From contig NZ_JAVDSH010000002.1 in the NCBI RefSeq assembly GCF_031455195.1, positions 620,001 to 684,000 of the forward strand: a DNA stretch of 64,000 bases. Direction: 5' to 3'. Below are positions 33,157-41,833 of the stretch, in pieces. Within the stretch, counting starts at the first letter, position 1, and every line of letters begins with the position of its first letter. Below the pieces are notes generated by a model. It was not told the origin of the DNA and searched no databases. It saw only the letters and a list, made by a program, of their open reading frames with translations. A program made the translations under genes and the position numbers. Origin of the DNA: Arthrobacter nitroguajacolicus_D. Lineage in GTDB: Bacteria > Actinomycetota > Actinomycetes > Actinomycetales > Micrococcaceae.

Positions 33157-34386
33157 CTAGTGGATGGAGGGGACCGTCCGGGGACGCACCACCAGCCACA
33201 GGGCAGCGATGGACCCGCTGAGGCACACAGCCATCACCGATCCCATGGGCACTGCGGAGCCCACACCGAGCCAGCCGACGATGGGAGGAACAATGCCGGC
33301 CATCATGAACTGGGAGGCGCCCAGGAGGGACGCCGCGGTGCCGGCCTGCGCGCCGTGGTTGGCCAAGGAGAGCACCTGGACGCAAGGGAACATGAAACCT
33401 GTCGCGCAAATGTAGAACCACAGGGGAATCAGGATGCCCCACAAGCCAGCATGGGACAGATCCAGGGCAATGATCAGCACCGCCATCAGCACCATGAAAA
33501 GGGTTGCGCCAGCCACGATCCACTGGGGAGCAACGCGTCGAATGAGGCGTGAGCTGATCTGGACACCTGCAACGATGCCCAGCGAGTTGATGCCAAAGAG
33601 CAGGCCGTACTCCTGGGGAGAGAAGCCATAGACATCCTGGAACAGGAAAGTGGAAGCCGAAAGGTACGCGAACAGGCCACCAAAGTTCAGGCTTCCCACC
33701 ATCACCATGCCAACGAAGATCCTGTCACCCAGGACCGATTTGTAGCGCTGGACCACAGTGACGTTGGACTTACCCCGCTGGTCAGCGGGAAGCGTCTCAC
33801 GGATGAAGAAAATCGATGCCAGGATCACCAGGAGGCCATAACACGCCAGGAAGTAGAAGATGCCCGGCCAAGGAAACGCCAACAGCAATTGGGAGCCGAT
33901 GACGGGGGCGAGGATGGGGGCCAGGCCATTAACCAGTGACATCCGGGAAAACATCTTGACCATTGAATAGCCGTGGAAAAGGTCCCGGACCATCGCCATG
34001 GCCACTACGCCACCACCGGCGGCACCAATGCCCATGAGTACGCGGAACAGGGACAGCATCCCAATGTCCGTAGACAAAGCAGCACCCAGGGACGAGCCAA
34101 TGTGAACACCCGTGGCCAGGATCAGCGGCAGGCGGCGTCCTGCTTTGTCGCTGAACGGCCCCACCAGTAACTGCCCGAGTCCAAAGCCAACGGTTGTGCC
34201 GGTCAAAGTGAGTTGGATGGCCGCCGCTGAGACGTCGAAGCTCTCTTCCAGGGCAGGGAAGGCCGGAAGGTAGAGATCGATGGTGAAGGGACCCAAGGCA
34301 GTCAGCGCGCCCAGCAGGAGAATGTAGATAAGTTTTTCGCGTCGGCTCAGGGAATCGCCCGGAGCTGTTGGAGAGGTCACGATCAT
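33157..34386 (-). CDS. MFS multidrug exporter, Bcr/CflA type
   Basis: I choose the ATG at 34386, with AGGA just upstream; another at 34407 is possible. The 409-residue protein has 12 membrane segments. After segment 1 comes IDLYLPAFPALEESFDVS, characteristic of the Bcr/CflA (DHA1) family, and loop 2-3 has GPFSDKAGRRLPLI, the MFS motif A. It likely exports drugs or metabolites with proton exchange. It is divergent from the holin-like gene; the 171-base gap between them holds promoters only. Confidence 0.88.
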   Translation of the reverse strand: MIVTSPTAPGDSLSRREKLIYILLLGALTALGPFTIDLYLPAFPALEESFDVSAAAIQLTLTGTTVGFGLGQLLVGPFSDKAGRRLPLILATGVHIGSSLGAALSTDIGMLSLFRVLMGIGAAGGGVVAMAMVRDLFHGYSMVKMFSRMSLVNGLAPILAPVIGSQLLLAFPWPGIFYFLACYGLLVILASIFFIRETLPADQRGKSNVTVVQRYKSVLGDRIFVGMVMVGSLNFGGLFAYLSASTFLFQDVYGFSPQEYGLLFGINSLGIVAGVQISSRLIRRVAPQWIVAGATLFMVLMAVLIIALDLSHAGLWGILIPLWFYICATGFMFPCVQVLSLANHGAQAGTAASLLGASQFMMAGIVPPIVGWLGVGSAVPMGSVMAVCLSGSIAALWLVVRPRTVPSIH

Positions 34387-34557
34387 CAATCCTATGGCCT
34401 GGATCATATTTATTCGGCCTATGACAGGCGCGCCGTAGCGTGCTCCGAAAGTTGAGCCGGAACCTGAATGATAGTTTTGTGGACAGGTGCGCGCGGCGAT
34501 CCTTATCCGGCTGCGTTCACCCTCACGATGCCCAGAGGAAGCAGTTAGGCGGAACCC

Positions 34558-35406
34558 ATGAGTGGACGTCACACCGGCCGGACCAGTCAAGGACCAGCCA
34601 TTCGTACTTTGCCGAAGACCCTCAAGCTCGTTGCGCGGTTGGCCCCAAGGCAAATCAACGACGAAATTGCCTTGGCCAAGGTGGAACTCAAACGCAAGGC
34701 CACGCAAGTTGGCGTCGCAGGCGCCTTCTTTGGCGTGGCACTGGTTTTCCTGGCCCTCTTGGTGATTGCGCTGGTAGTTGCCGCGATTCTTGGCCTGGCC
34801 ACCATCATGCCCGGCTGGCTCGCCGCCCTGATCGTTGCGGCGTTCTTCCTGGTGGTTGTTGCCATTGCTGCGCTGATAGGTATCGCCAAGTTCAAGAAGG
34901 CCATGCCGTTGGTACCTGAAGACACCATCCGCGGCATCAAGCATGATCTCGGCATCGCCAAGGAAGGCTCGGCCTTCGACGAATCCATCCTCGATCCGAA
35001 CTCCGCGGCAGCAAAGGCTGCCAAGGCCGAGAAGGAAGCCGCCGCGCAGAAGGCCAAGGCAGAGAAGGCCGCGAAGGAAGCTGCCAAGGAAGCCGACGCC
35101 GTCAAGGCTCCAACTGAGGCCGAACTGCGCTCCCGCCTGAAGAAGCGCCGCCAGCACCTTACGGGTGTACGCGACGAGCTGGGCGAGCAGTTGGACGTTA
35201 AGAAGCAGGGACAGGCCTTGCTGGAAAGCGCCAACGGCAAGTTCCAGGAGGGCAGGGAATTCGCTGCGGCCAAGCTCGCGGACATCAACGCTTCCGTACC
35301 CCCGAGCCTGGGCGAACGGCTCGCCGCCCGCTGGAAGGACCTCGCAGCATTCGCCACGGCTGCAGTCGTCTTCGTTGTCGCATTGAGGAAGCTGCTGCAG
35401 AAGTAG
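34558..35406 (+). CDS. Actinobacterial holin-X-like membrane protein with DUF3618-like tail
   Basis: A 282-residue protein in three parts. Residues 15-125 form the Phage_holin_3_6-like region: an amphipathic helix (LKLVARLAPRQINDEIALAK) and two long membrane helices. Residues 150-190 are an Ala/Lys/Glu-rich coiled coil. The C-terminal part, with LRSRLKKRRQHLTGVRDELG and a last hydrophobic helix, resembles DUF3618. Despite the name this is a chromosomal envelope gene widespread in actinobacteria, not a lysis gene; no phage genes are near. It precedes a phospholipid synthesis gene. Confidence 0.78.
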   Translation: MSGRHTGRTSQGPAIRTLPKTLKLVARLAPRQINDEIALAKVELKRKATQVGVAGAFFGVALVFLALLVIALVVAAILGLATIMPGWLAALIVAAFFLVVVAIAALIGIAKFKKAMPLVPEDTIRGIKHDLGIAKEGSAFDESILDPNSAAAKAAKAEKEAAAQKAKAEKAAKEAAKEADAVKAPTEAELRSRLKKRRQHLTGVRDELGEQLDVKKQGQALLESANGKFQEGREFAAAKLADINASVPPSLGERLAARWKDLAAFATAAVVFVVALRKLLQK

Positions 35407-35454
35407 CACCAGCCGGAAGTACCGAACACTGGACACGAGGATAGGGGGGACAAG

Positions 35455-36078
35455 ATGAAACTGATCGGCGCTGGCTCGCACCCGGATCGGCCGCAGGTCG
35501 ACCATGATTCGATCGTCACCGTCCCCAACATACTCACCGTCTTGCGTTTCATGGGTGTGCCCCTGTTCGTGTGGCTCGTGCTCTCCGAACAGGAGTACGG
35601 CTTTGCTGTCCTTGTGCTGATCATCATGGGCAGCACGGACTGGGTGGATGGCTACGTAGCCCGGCGCTTCGACCAGACGTCCAAGCTTGGCAGGATCCTT
35701 GATCCCATGGCGGACCGGGCCGCGCTCCTGGCCGTCGCATTCACCTTGGCGATCGCCGGCGTCGTGCAGTGGTGGTACCTCGCGGCATTGCTGGTGCCGG
35801 ACACTATCCTGGCAATCGCGTCGCTGATCTACTTCCGCAGCCACCCCGACCTGCCGGTCAGCATCATCGGGAAGATCCGAACGGCTTTGTTGCTGGTGGG
35901 TACGCCGTTGCTGGTCCTGTCCAAGCTTCCTGTCCCGTTCACAGAGGTCTACTTCGTGGGGGCGTGGACTTTCCTCGGCCTCGGACTGGTGGGCCATTGG
36001 ATTGCTGCTTACAACTACTTCTGGGCCATCTTGCGTAAGGGTAAAGAACTGAAAAACAACGACGGCGGACACGGCTGA
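35455..36078 (+). CDS. CDP-alcohol phosphatidyltransferase family protein
   Basis: A 207-residue membrane protein with about six helices and the full CDP-alcohol signature: DWVDGYVARRFDQTSKLGRILDPMAD (positions about 60-85), i.e. D-x2-DG-x2-AR-x8-G-x3-D-x3-D. It transfers a phosphatidyl group from CDP-diacylglycerol to an alcohol. Phosphatidylglycerophosphate synthase (PgsA-like) is a likely role, but cardiolipin or inositol-phosphate lipid synthesis cannot be excluded. Start ATG 35455 follows a GGGG-rich stretch. Its last base overlaps the next ATG. Confidence 0.82.
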   Translation: MKLIGAGSHPDRPQVDHDSIVTVPNILTVLRFMGVPLFVWLVLSEQEYGFAVLVLIIMGSTDWVDGYVARRFDQTSKLGRILDPMADRAALLAVAFTLAIAGVVQWWYLAALLVPDTILAIASLIYFRSHPDLPVSIIGKIRTALLLVGTPLLVLSKLPVPFTEVYFVGAWTFLGLGLVGHWIAAYNYFWAILRKGKELKNNDGGHG

Positions 36079-36983
36079 TGGTGTGGCTTGCCGTTTTCCT
36101 GGCGGTAGTTGGCGCATTCTTCCTGGCCATTGGTGCCCAACGGCAGGGCAGTGCGGTCAAGGCCGATACTGGTGGGCTTGCCCTCAGTTCCAACGGCTTC
36201 CTGCGGCTCCTGCGCAACCCACGCTGGATGTTGGGGCTGCTGTTCCTCGCCCTCGGCATGGTGATGAACGCGATAGCCCTGGTATCAGCGCCGTTAACAG
36301 TGGTCCAGCCGATCGGGGCGATCGCGCTGGTCATCACCACAGTGGTCAATGCAAAGGACCAGGGCCTCACCATCAACCGGGCCACCGTTGTGGCCATCAG
36401 CGCTTGCGTGACCGGTTCTGCCCTCTTCGTGCTGCTTGCAGTAAATGTCACCCAGGAAAACCATCACGTGAGCGCTGAGGACGAGCTCACCATCGTCCTG
36501 CTGCTTGCACTGGCTGTGGGCATCTTCGGAACGCTCGCCGTGTTGTTCAAGCATCGAATGAACGCCTTTGTCTACATCCTGGGCGCCGGCGTCCTCTTCG
36601 GGTTTGTGGCCGTACTGACCCGCATCATCGGTAAACACCTGCTTGATCCCAACGGGCTCTTTTTGTTCAACGTCCAGTGGTACACATTGATTGCCATTGT
36701 CGCCGCCGGTGGCCTGGGCTCCTGGTTTGTCCAAAGTGCCTACTCTGGAGGGCCGCCGGACCTGGTGATCGCAGGACTGACAGTTATCGACCCCATGGTG
36801 GGCATCGCCATCGGCATTGTGATCCTGGGTGAGCTTCGTCCCGATGTGCATGCCGTGATGGCGATAGCCATGGCTGCAGCGGCAACGCTTGCTATCGTTG
36901 GGGTTATTGCCCTGAGCAGGCACCATCCGGAAGTCACCAAACGCAAGAAGGACGCGAAGGCGGCGGCCAACCGGAAGGCTTAG
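36078..36983 (+). CDS. DMT/NIPA-like membrane transporter
   Basis: A 301-residue protein with about nine membrane helices and the pattern of the NIPA/DMT superfamily: FLAIGAQRQGSAVK near 15-28, APLTVVQPIGAIALVITTVV near 72-91, and GGPPDLVIAGLTVIDPMVGI near 215-234. NIPA proteins are associated with magnesium transport in eukaryotes; substrate in bacteria is unknown. The ATG overlaps the stop of the phosphatidyltransferase by one base (TGATG), so they are translated together. The C-terminus is Lys/Arg-rich. Confidence 0.78.
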   Translation: MVWLAVFLAVVGAFFLAIGAQRQGSAVKADTGGLALSSNGFLRLLRNPRWMLGLLFLALGMVMNAIALVSAPLTVVQPIGAIALVITTVVNAKDQGLTINRATVVAISACVTGSALFVLLAVNVTQENHHVSAEDELTIVLLLALAVGIFGTLAVLFKHRMNAFVYILGAGVLFGFVAVLTRIIGKHLLDPNGLFLFNVQWYTLIAIVAAGGLGSWFVQSAYSGGPPDLVIAGLTVIDPMVGIAIGIVILGELRPDVHAVMAIAMAAAATLAIVGVIALSRHHPEVTKRKKDAKAAANRKA

Positions 36984-37091
36984 GGCAAAGTCCTACCTTT
37001 GCGCCACCGCTTTTGCGGGCGGCAACCCGGCGACACCGCAGCATTGCCACAAGCAACGCTGTCCGCACCGTGACCATCAGGAGTTCTCCAC

Positions 37092-38288
37092 GTGACCATT
37101 CCCGACACCAGCAAACCCCTCACCATCTTGATCGCGGCAGACACCTATCCACCGCACGTCAACGGCGCCGCCCAGTTCGGCTACCGCCTGGCCAAGGGAA
37201 TGACGGCACGAGGACACAACGTACACGTGTTGGCCTGCCGGCAGGACAAGGGCAAGAGCTACACGGAGTTTCGCGACGAAGCAACGGTCCACCGCCTTCG
37301 CTCCCACGGCGTCTTTACGCACGAGTACTTCCGCATTTGCTTCCCATGGGAAATCAAGAAGGAAATCAGCCTGCTGTTCGATAAGGTGCAGCCGGACGTG
37401 GTCCACATCCAAAGCCACTACATGATTGGTGAGCACGTCCTGTACGAGGCCGTGAAGCGTGGCATCCGCGTCGTGGCAACCAACCACTTCATGCCCGAAA
37501 ACCTGAACCCATTCCTGCCGTTCCCGCAGTGGTTCAAGGACATCGTGGGCCGCATTTCCTGGAAGGACATGGGCAAGGTCATGGGCCAGGCCGATGTCGT
37601 CACCACGCCCACGCCGCTTGCTGCCAAGGCCATGCACCAGCACGCCTTCCTGCGCAAGGTCCTGCCGCTTTCCAACGGCATCGACTCGGCCGCCTACGAA
37701 CTCCAGCCGGGCGAATCAATTGAACCAAACAGTTATCCCACGGTCCTTTTCGCGGGTCGACTGGCCGAGGAAAAGCACGTTGATGTACTGATCGACGCCG
37801 TAGCGAAGACGCCCCGTGAGCTCAATGTGCACCTGGAGATCGTTGGCGGCGGTGAGGTCCGTCCGGCGCTCGAAGCGCAGGTGGCCAGGCTTGGGCTGGG
37901 AGACAGGGTGAAGTTCCTTGGGCTTGCCAGTGACGAAGACCTGCGCGAGGCCTACATCAAGGCCGACATCTTCTGCATGCCCGGAACTGCCGAACTCCAG
38001 TCGCTGGTGACGCTCGAAGCTATGTCCGCCTCCACGCCTGTGCTACTGGCCAACGCCATGGCGCTGCCGCACCTGGTCCGCGACGGCGAAAACGGGTACC
38101 TGTTCACCCCCAATGACAGCGGTGAGCTCGCAGCCAAGATCACCAAGCTCCTGCAACTGCCCGAGGACCAACTGAAGGCCATGGGCAAGCTCAGCCGCGA
38201 GATGGTGGAGCCCCACAGCATCAACGGCACCCTGCAGACGTTCGAGGACCTCTACCGCGGTGCTTCGTACGAGGACATGGTGGTGTGA
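37092..38288 (+). CDS. GT4-family glycosyltransferase, PimB-like
   Basis: A 398-residue GT-B enzyme from GTG 37092, with AGGAG seven bases ahead. The N-terminal half begins ILIAADTYPPHVNGAAQFGYRLA, the usual nucleotide-free acceptor side; the C-terminal half has LFAGRLAEEKHVDVLIDAVA, LEIVGGGEVR and the donor motif GTAELQSLVTLEAMSASTPVL with the conserved E-x7-E spacing. It resembles mannosyltransferases of phosphatidylinositol mannoside or related glycolipid synthesis. The phospholipid gene upstream is consistent with a lipid acceptor, but this is context only. Confidence 0.82.
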   Translation: MTIPDTSKPLTILIAADTYPPHVNGAAQFGYRLAKGMTARGHNVHVLACRQDKGKSYTEFRDEATVHRLRSHGVFTHEYFRICFPWEIKKEISLLFDKVQPDVVHIQSHYMIGEHVLYEAVKRGIRVVATNHFMPENLNPFLPFPQWFKDIVGRISWKDMGKVMGQADVVTTPTPLAAKAMHQHAFLRKVLPLSNGIDSAAYELQPGESIEPNSYPTVLFAGRLAEEKHVDVLIDAVAKTPRELNVHLEIVGGGEVRPALEAQVARLGLGDRVKFLGLASDEDLREAYIKADIFCMPGTAELQSLVTLEAMSASTPVLLANAMALPHLVRDGENGYLFTPNDSGELAAKITKLLQLPEDQLKAMGKLSREMVEPHSINGTLQTFEDLYRGASYEDMVV

Positions 38289-38372
38289 CCAAAGCACACC
38301 CTGGCACCTATTAGAATTGCTGGAGTGCTTTGCCCGGAACAGCCGTTTATTGTCGGTTGGTCCGGGTTTCAC

Positions 38373-38446
38373 GGGGCTATAGCTCAGCTGGTTAGAGCGC
38401 GGGACTCATAATCCTAAGGTCCTCGGTTCAAGTCCGAGTAGCCCTA
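38373..38446 (+). tRNA. tRNA with CAT anticodon, probably elongator tRNA-Met
   Basis: A 74-nt cloverleaf: acceptor GGGGCTA with TAGCCCT (first pair G-T), D-arm AGCTCAGCTGGTTAGAGC, anticodon loop CTCATAA, T-arm CCTCGGTTCAAGTCCGAG, discriminator A. The anticodon stem CGGGA/TCCTA has a C-A mismatch at its outer pair and a G-T wobble. CAT could be elongator Met or the lysidine-modified Ile tRNA; initiator features (three G-C pairs in the anticodon stem) are absent. Met is favoured but not certain. Confidence 0.9.
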
Positions 38447-38458
38447 CATTTCGCACTG

Positions 38459-38503
38459 AAGCCGCGGCTCACAATCCTGGATTGTGGGCTGCGGCTTTTT
38501 TTT
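38459..38503 (+). terminator. Strong terminator after the CAT tRNA
   Basis: AAGCCGCGGCTCACAATCC pairs with GGATTGTGGGCTGCGGCTT with a one-base loop (two mismatched or wobble pairs), followed by eight T. A textbook intrinsic terminator. Confidence 0.93.
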
Positions 38504-38638
38504 ATACGCTGCCCGTTGTGGCTCGCCTGCCGCAGCGCCGGCCCCGCCGCTTAGCCCAGTGTTCCGCGCAGCTGGCTCCGTCGCTCCTGCAACTACGGAA
38601 AGTAGCCCGAGCATTGCGGGAATCGGAGCACCTGCGGT

Positions 38639-38658
38639 AAGTTACTGCTCAGTAACTT
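38639..38658. promoter_or_regulatory. Perfect palindrome, candidate TetR-type operator of the acyl-CoA dehydrogenase
   Basis: AAGTTACT and AGTAACTT are an exact inverted repeat around GCTC, 100 bases upstream of the acyl-CoA dehydrogenase start. TTACT-type palindromes are typical of TetR repressors of fatty-acid and branched-chain catabolism. No regulator gene is adjacent, so control in trans is implied. Confidence 0.5.
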
Positions 38659-38757
38659 ATTGCCTGCCGGTAACATGGCCGTCCAGCTGACCCCTGGAGC
38701 TCGCGGCCTCTCCGGAATCCAGACGTGGTCGCAGGTGACCACCTTGAAGGAGCGCAC

Positions 38758-39948
38758 ATGTCCAACGCTGCATTCGACGCCACCACCCTCCCGTATGCCG
38801 ATGGTGACTTCTACGCCTTCGAGCAAATGCTGACCGCCAAGGAGCAGGACCGCCTCGCTGAGGTCCGCGATTTCCTGGCCCGCGAGGTAAAGCCCATCGC
38901 GGTTGACTGCTGGAACCGCGGCGAATTCCCCATGGACCTGATTCCGAAGCTAGGTGAACTCGACTTGGTGAGCCCGGTCCGACGACAGGGCTACTCCAAC
39001 CTGTTCGCCGGCATGCTCCATGCTGAAGTGACTCGTGCCGACGCCTCCATTGCCACGTTCATGGGTGTCCACGACGGGCTCTTCACCGGGTCCATCGAGG
39101 CGCTGGCCTCGCAGGAGCAGAAAGACGCTTGGCTGCCGGATATCTATTCCCTCAAGAAGATTGGTGCCTTCGGCCTGACTGAGCCCCTCGGCGGTTCGGA
39201 TGTAGCCGGTGGAACCCGCACAACCGCCCGACGCGACGGCGATCACTGGATCCTCAACGGTGCCAAGCGCTGGATCGGCAATGCCACCTTCTCTGATTGG
39301 GTAGTCATCTACGCCAAGGACGTAGCCGACAACCAAGTCAAGGCGTTCCTGGTGGACACCACGCTGCCCGGCTACTCCGCCAGCAAGATCGAGAACAAAA
39401 TCTCCCTGCGCACAGTGCAGAACGCGGATATCACGCTGGACAATGTTGTGGTTCCGGACTTCTTCAAGCTGGCCAACGGCAACAGCTTCCGCGACACCAA
39501 CAAGGTCCTGAAGGTCACCCGGTTGGCTGTCGCGTGGCAGGCAGTCGGACTCCAGATGGCAGCTTTCGACGTCGCGCGGAGCTACGCCGTCGAGCGCCAG
39601 CAGTTCGGACGCCCGCTGGCCGCGTTCCAGCTGGTGCAGAACCAGTTGGTCCAGATCCTCGGAAACACTGTGGCCTCCACGGGCATGATGGTCCGGCTGG
39701 CACAGCTTGAGGACGCGGGAGTGGCCAAGGACGAGCAATCCGCTTTGGCGAAGGCCTTCACCACTGCCCGCATGCGTGAAAGCGTTGCTTTGGGGCGCAG
39801 CATCCTGGGCGGCAACGGCATCGTCACTGACTACGGCATGGCCAAGATCTTCTCTGACGCCGAGGCCATCTACTCATATGAGGGCACTCACGAAATCAAC
39901 ACCCTGGTGACCGGCAGGGCAGTCACCGGAGTATCGGCCATCGTCTAG
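38758..39948 (+). CDS. Acyl-CoA dehydrogenase, glutaryl-CoA-dehydrogenase-like
   Basis: The ATG at 38758 has AAGGAG six bases upstream. The 396-residue flavoprotein has the signature FGLTEPLGGSDVAGG, the substrate loop TARRDGDHWILNGAKRWIGN, RQQFGRPLAAFQLVQ in the C-terminal helical domain, and the catalytic Glu in YEGTHEINTLVTGRAVTG. The last motif and overall pattern resemble glutaryl-CoA dehydrogenases, which oxidise and decarboxylate glutaryl-CoA in lysine/tryptophan breakdown. No partner genes flank it, so other short acyl-CoA substrates are possible. The palindrome at 38639 is a likely control site. Confidence 0.85.
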   Translation: MSNAAFDATTLPYADGDFYAFEQMLTAKEQDRLAEVRDFLAREVKPIAVDCWNRGEFPMDLIPKLGELDLVSPVRRQGYSNLFAGMLHAEVTRADASIATFMGVHDGLFTGSIEALASQEQKDAWLPDIYSLKKIGAFGLTEPLGGSDVAGGTRTTARRDGDHWILNGAKRWIGNATFSDWVVIYAKDVADNQVKAFLVDTTLPGYSASKIENKISLRTVQNADITLDNVVVPDFFKLANGNSFRDTNKVLKVTRLAVAWQAVGLQMAAFDVARSYAVERQQFGRPLAAFQLVQNQLVQILGNTVASTGMMVRLAQLEDAGVAKDEQSALAKAFTTARMRESVALGRSILGGNGIVTDYGMAKIFSDAEAIYSYEGTHEINTLVTGRAVTGVSAIV

Positions 39949-39972
39949 CGACCCCGACGATACGGCGGGGGC

Positions 39973-40488
39973 TCATTCCAGTGGCAGCAGGACGGATGGC
40001 CGCATGTCCTGCACGAAGTCCAGCGGATTGACGTAGTCCTCGCCGCGCCGCACTCCCCAGTGCAGGCAAGTGACGCTGCCGCAATGGCCCGGCTCAACGG
40101 TGCCAAGGGCCTGCCCCTTGCGCACGGCATCGCCAGGTTTCAGTCCGCTGGTCAGTGGCTCGAAGCTGCTCCGCAATCCGTCGCCGTGATCAATTGTCAG
40201 GACCGGCCGGTCGACCACGACGCCGGCAAAGGTCACCACGCCGTCCGCCGGCGAGGTGACTTGTCCGCCGTCGGGCGCTGGTCCTAAGTCCACGCCGCGA
40301 TGCCCGCTCATCCACGGTTTGTCCGGCGGGTCGAACGTCCGCAGGACGGACGGTTTGGGGGCGAGTGGCCAACTCCAGCGCCCTCGGGCCGCGGGCGTGG
40401 CATCCGTGGCTCCGCCTGAAAGTGCGAGGGCCAGGACCGCGGACAAAGTGAGCTTCAAAAGGGTCATGGATCCAGCCTTCCGTGGCAA
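39973..40488 (-). CDS. Secreted M23-family (LytM) metallopeptidase
   Basis: 171 residues (or 164 from an ATG at 40467). The start MTLLKLTLSAVLALALSGGA is a signal peptide. The LytM/lysostaphin-like domain covers the rest: HRGVDLG (zinc His and Asp), SPADGVVTFAG, LTIDHGDGLRSSFEPL and LHWGVRRGEDYVNPL (last zinc His). In place of the usual HLH only one His is clear in CLHWG, with Leu before it. It probably cuts cell-wall peptide cross-bridges or regulates an amidase. It is divergent from rpsB and convergent with the dehydrogenase. Confidence 0.85.
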   Translation of the reverse strand: MPRKAGSMTLLKLTLSAVLALALSGGATDATPAARGRWSWPLAPKPSVLRTFDPPDKPWMSGHRGVDLGPAPDGGQVTSPADGVVTFAGVVVDRPVLTIDHGDGLRSSFEPLTSGLKPGDAVRKGQALGTVEPGHCGSVTCLHWGVRRGEDYVNPLDFVQDMRPSVLLPLE

Positions 40489-40875
40489 CCTGGACGGGTC
40501 GATGCCCGGGCTGTCCTATGTGGACAACGGATGTGATCCGCGGTCAAAGCTGCAGGGTCGCTGTAGTACACTTGTTGGAGCAGTTTGCTGTGCCCTCAAG
40601 CTTGTTCAGGAGCATGTCTCATTCAGATATGTGGGGGTCCCAGGCTGACTACGCGTATCCAGCCCTCCACCAGCGAAGCCTCATGGCTTCAGGCTGTGGA
40701 GGATTGTGCCTCTTGCGGTCCGCTGAAGCCTATTGGCTTGAGTCGGATGAGAAGCGCAATGGATGCCAGGAGCCAGGCCCGTCCGGGCCACAGGCTAAAC
40801 AACCGTCAACTATTGGCAGGGTAAGAGCAGCCCCATGGGCTCTCTCATGAATGACCTGCCGGAAGGAGCGTCGGC
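40489..40875 (+). other. 387-base noncoding stretch: promoter and leader of rpsB
   Basis: No supported gene. It separates the M23 gene from rpsB and must hold both promoters. A possible -10-like TAGTACACT occurs near 40565-40573. Small hairpins include GGCCCGTCCGGGCC at about 40776-40789 and GCCCCATGGGC near 40832-40842, just before the ribosome site GGAAGGAG at 40860. Ribosomal-protein operons often carry an autoregulatory leader, and S2 leaders are known in other bacteria; no known fold is recognised here. Confidence 0.5.
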
Positions 40876-41748
40876 ATGCCCGTCGTAACTATGCGCCAGC
40901 TGCTTGACAGCGGCGTCCACTTTGGACACCAGACCCGTCGTTGGAACCCGAAGATGAAGCGCTTCATCTTCACGGAGCGCAACGGCATCTACATCATCGA
41001 CCTCCAGCAGTCGCTGTCCTACATCGACCGCGCCTACGAGTTCGTCAAGGCTACTGTCGCCCACGGCGGCACCGTCCTGTTCGTCGGCACCAAGAAGCAG
41101 GCTCAGGAAGCAATTGCCGAGCAGGCTACCCGTGTTGGCCAGCCGTACGTCAACCAGCGTTGGTTGGGCGGTATGCTCACCAACTTCCAGACTGTCGCCA
41201 AGCGTATCCAGCGCATGAAGGAACTCGAAGAGATCAACTTCGACGACGTCGCAGGCTCGGCCTACACCAAGAAGGAGCTCCTGCTCCTCAAGCGTGAACT
41301 CACCAAGCTCGAGTCCAACCTCGGCGGTATCCGCAACCTGACCAAGGCTCCCTCGGTCCTGTGGGTTGTTGACACCAAGAAGGAACACCTTGCTGTTGAC
41401 GAAGCCAAGAAGCTGAACATCCCGGTTGTTGCCATCCTGGACACCAACTGCGATCCCGACGAAGTCGACTTCCCGATCCCGGGTAACGACGACGCCATCC
41501 GCTCCGTCAACCTGCTCACCCGCGTTGTTGCCGATGCCGTAGCTGAGGGCCTCATCGCCCGCAACCAGCGCGCAACGGGCACTACCGAAGCTCCGGAAGA
41601 GCCGCTGGCCGAGTGGGAGCGCGAGCTCCTCGAAGGCAGCAAGGCCGAAGAAGCTGCAGCAGCAGAGGCTCCCGCTGAAGAAGCTCCGGCAGCCGAGGCT
41701 CCCGCAGCAACTGAAGCTGCAGACGGCGAAGCCGAAGCAGCCAAGTAA
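40876..41748 (+). CDS. rpsB: 30S ribosomal protein S2
   Basis: 290 residues starting VVTMRQLLDSGVHFGHQTRRWNPKM, the S2 signature. The N-terminal 230 residues are the standard S2 fold with its coiled-coil insert (VAKRIQRMKELEEI); the last 50 are an Ala/Glu-rich tail (EEAAAAEAPAEEAPAAEAPA) common in actinobacteria. Part of the small subunit, needed for S1 and mRNA docking. It heads the rpsB-tsf-pyrH-frr-cdsA cluster; a hairpin at 41789 lies before tsf. Confidence 0.98.
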   Translation: MPVVTMRQLLDSGVHFGHQTRRWNPKMKRFIFTERNGIYIIDLQQSLSYIDRAYEFVKATVAHGGTVLFVGTKKQAQEAIAEQATRVGQPYVNQRWLGGMLTNFQTVAKRIQRMKELEEINFDDVAGSAYTKKELLLLKRELTKLESNLGGIRNLTKAPSVLWVVDTKKEHLAVDEAKKLNIPVVAILDTNCDPDEVDFPIPGNDDAIRSVNLLTRVVADAVAEGLIARNQRATGTTEAPEEPLAEWERELLEGSKAEEAAAAEAPAEEAPAAEAPAATEAADGEAEAAK

Positions 41749-41788
41749 ATCTGGACCTTCCCTGATGTTGGAAACAGCCTCGGGGGCA

Positions 41789-41833
41789 ACTGACAGGATG
41801 GCAGCTCACGCGGTGGGCTGCCGTCCTGTCAGT
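41789..41833 (+). terminator. Hairpin between rpsB and tsf, attenuator or RNA-processing site
   Basis: ACTGACAGGATGGCAGCTCA pairs with its near-complement GTGGGCTGCCGTCCTGTCAGT around CGCG, about 20 pairs with a few G-T. No T run follows. It could lower read-through into tsf or stabilise the rpsB message. Confidence 0.7.

Noticed and set aside
34558..35406. Prophage holin
   Set aside because: Holin-X-like proteins of this build are ordinary chromosomal genes in actinobacteria, and no endolysin, capsid or integrase gene is nearby.
34387..36117. A very long minus-strand frame continuing upstream of the MFS exporter
   Set aside because: It runs antisense through the holin-like and phosphatidyltransferase genes, has low-complexity composition and the MFS fold begins only at 34386.
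40482..40850. Open frame in the rpsB leader
   Set aside because: No ribosome site, Cys/Trp-rich composition unlike its neighbours and no recognisable family.
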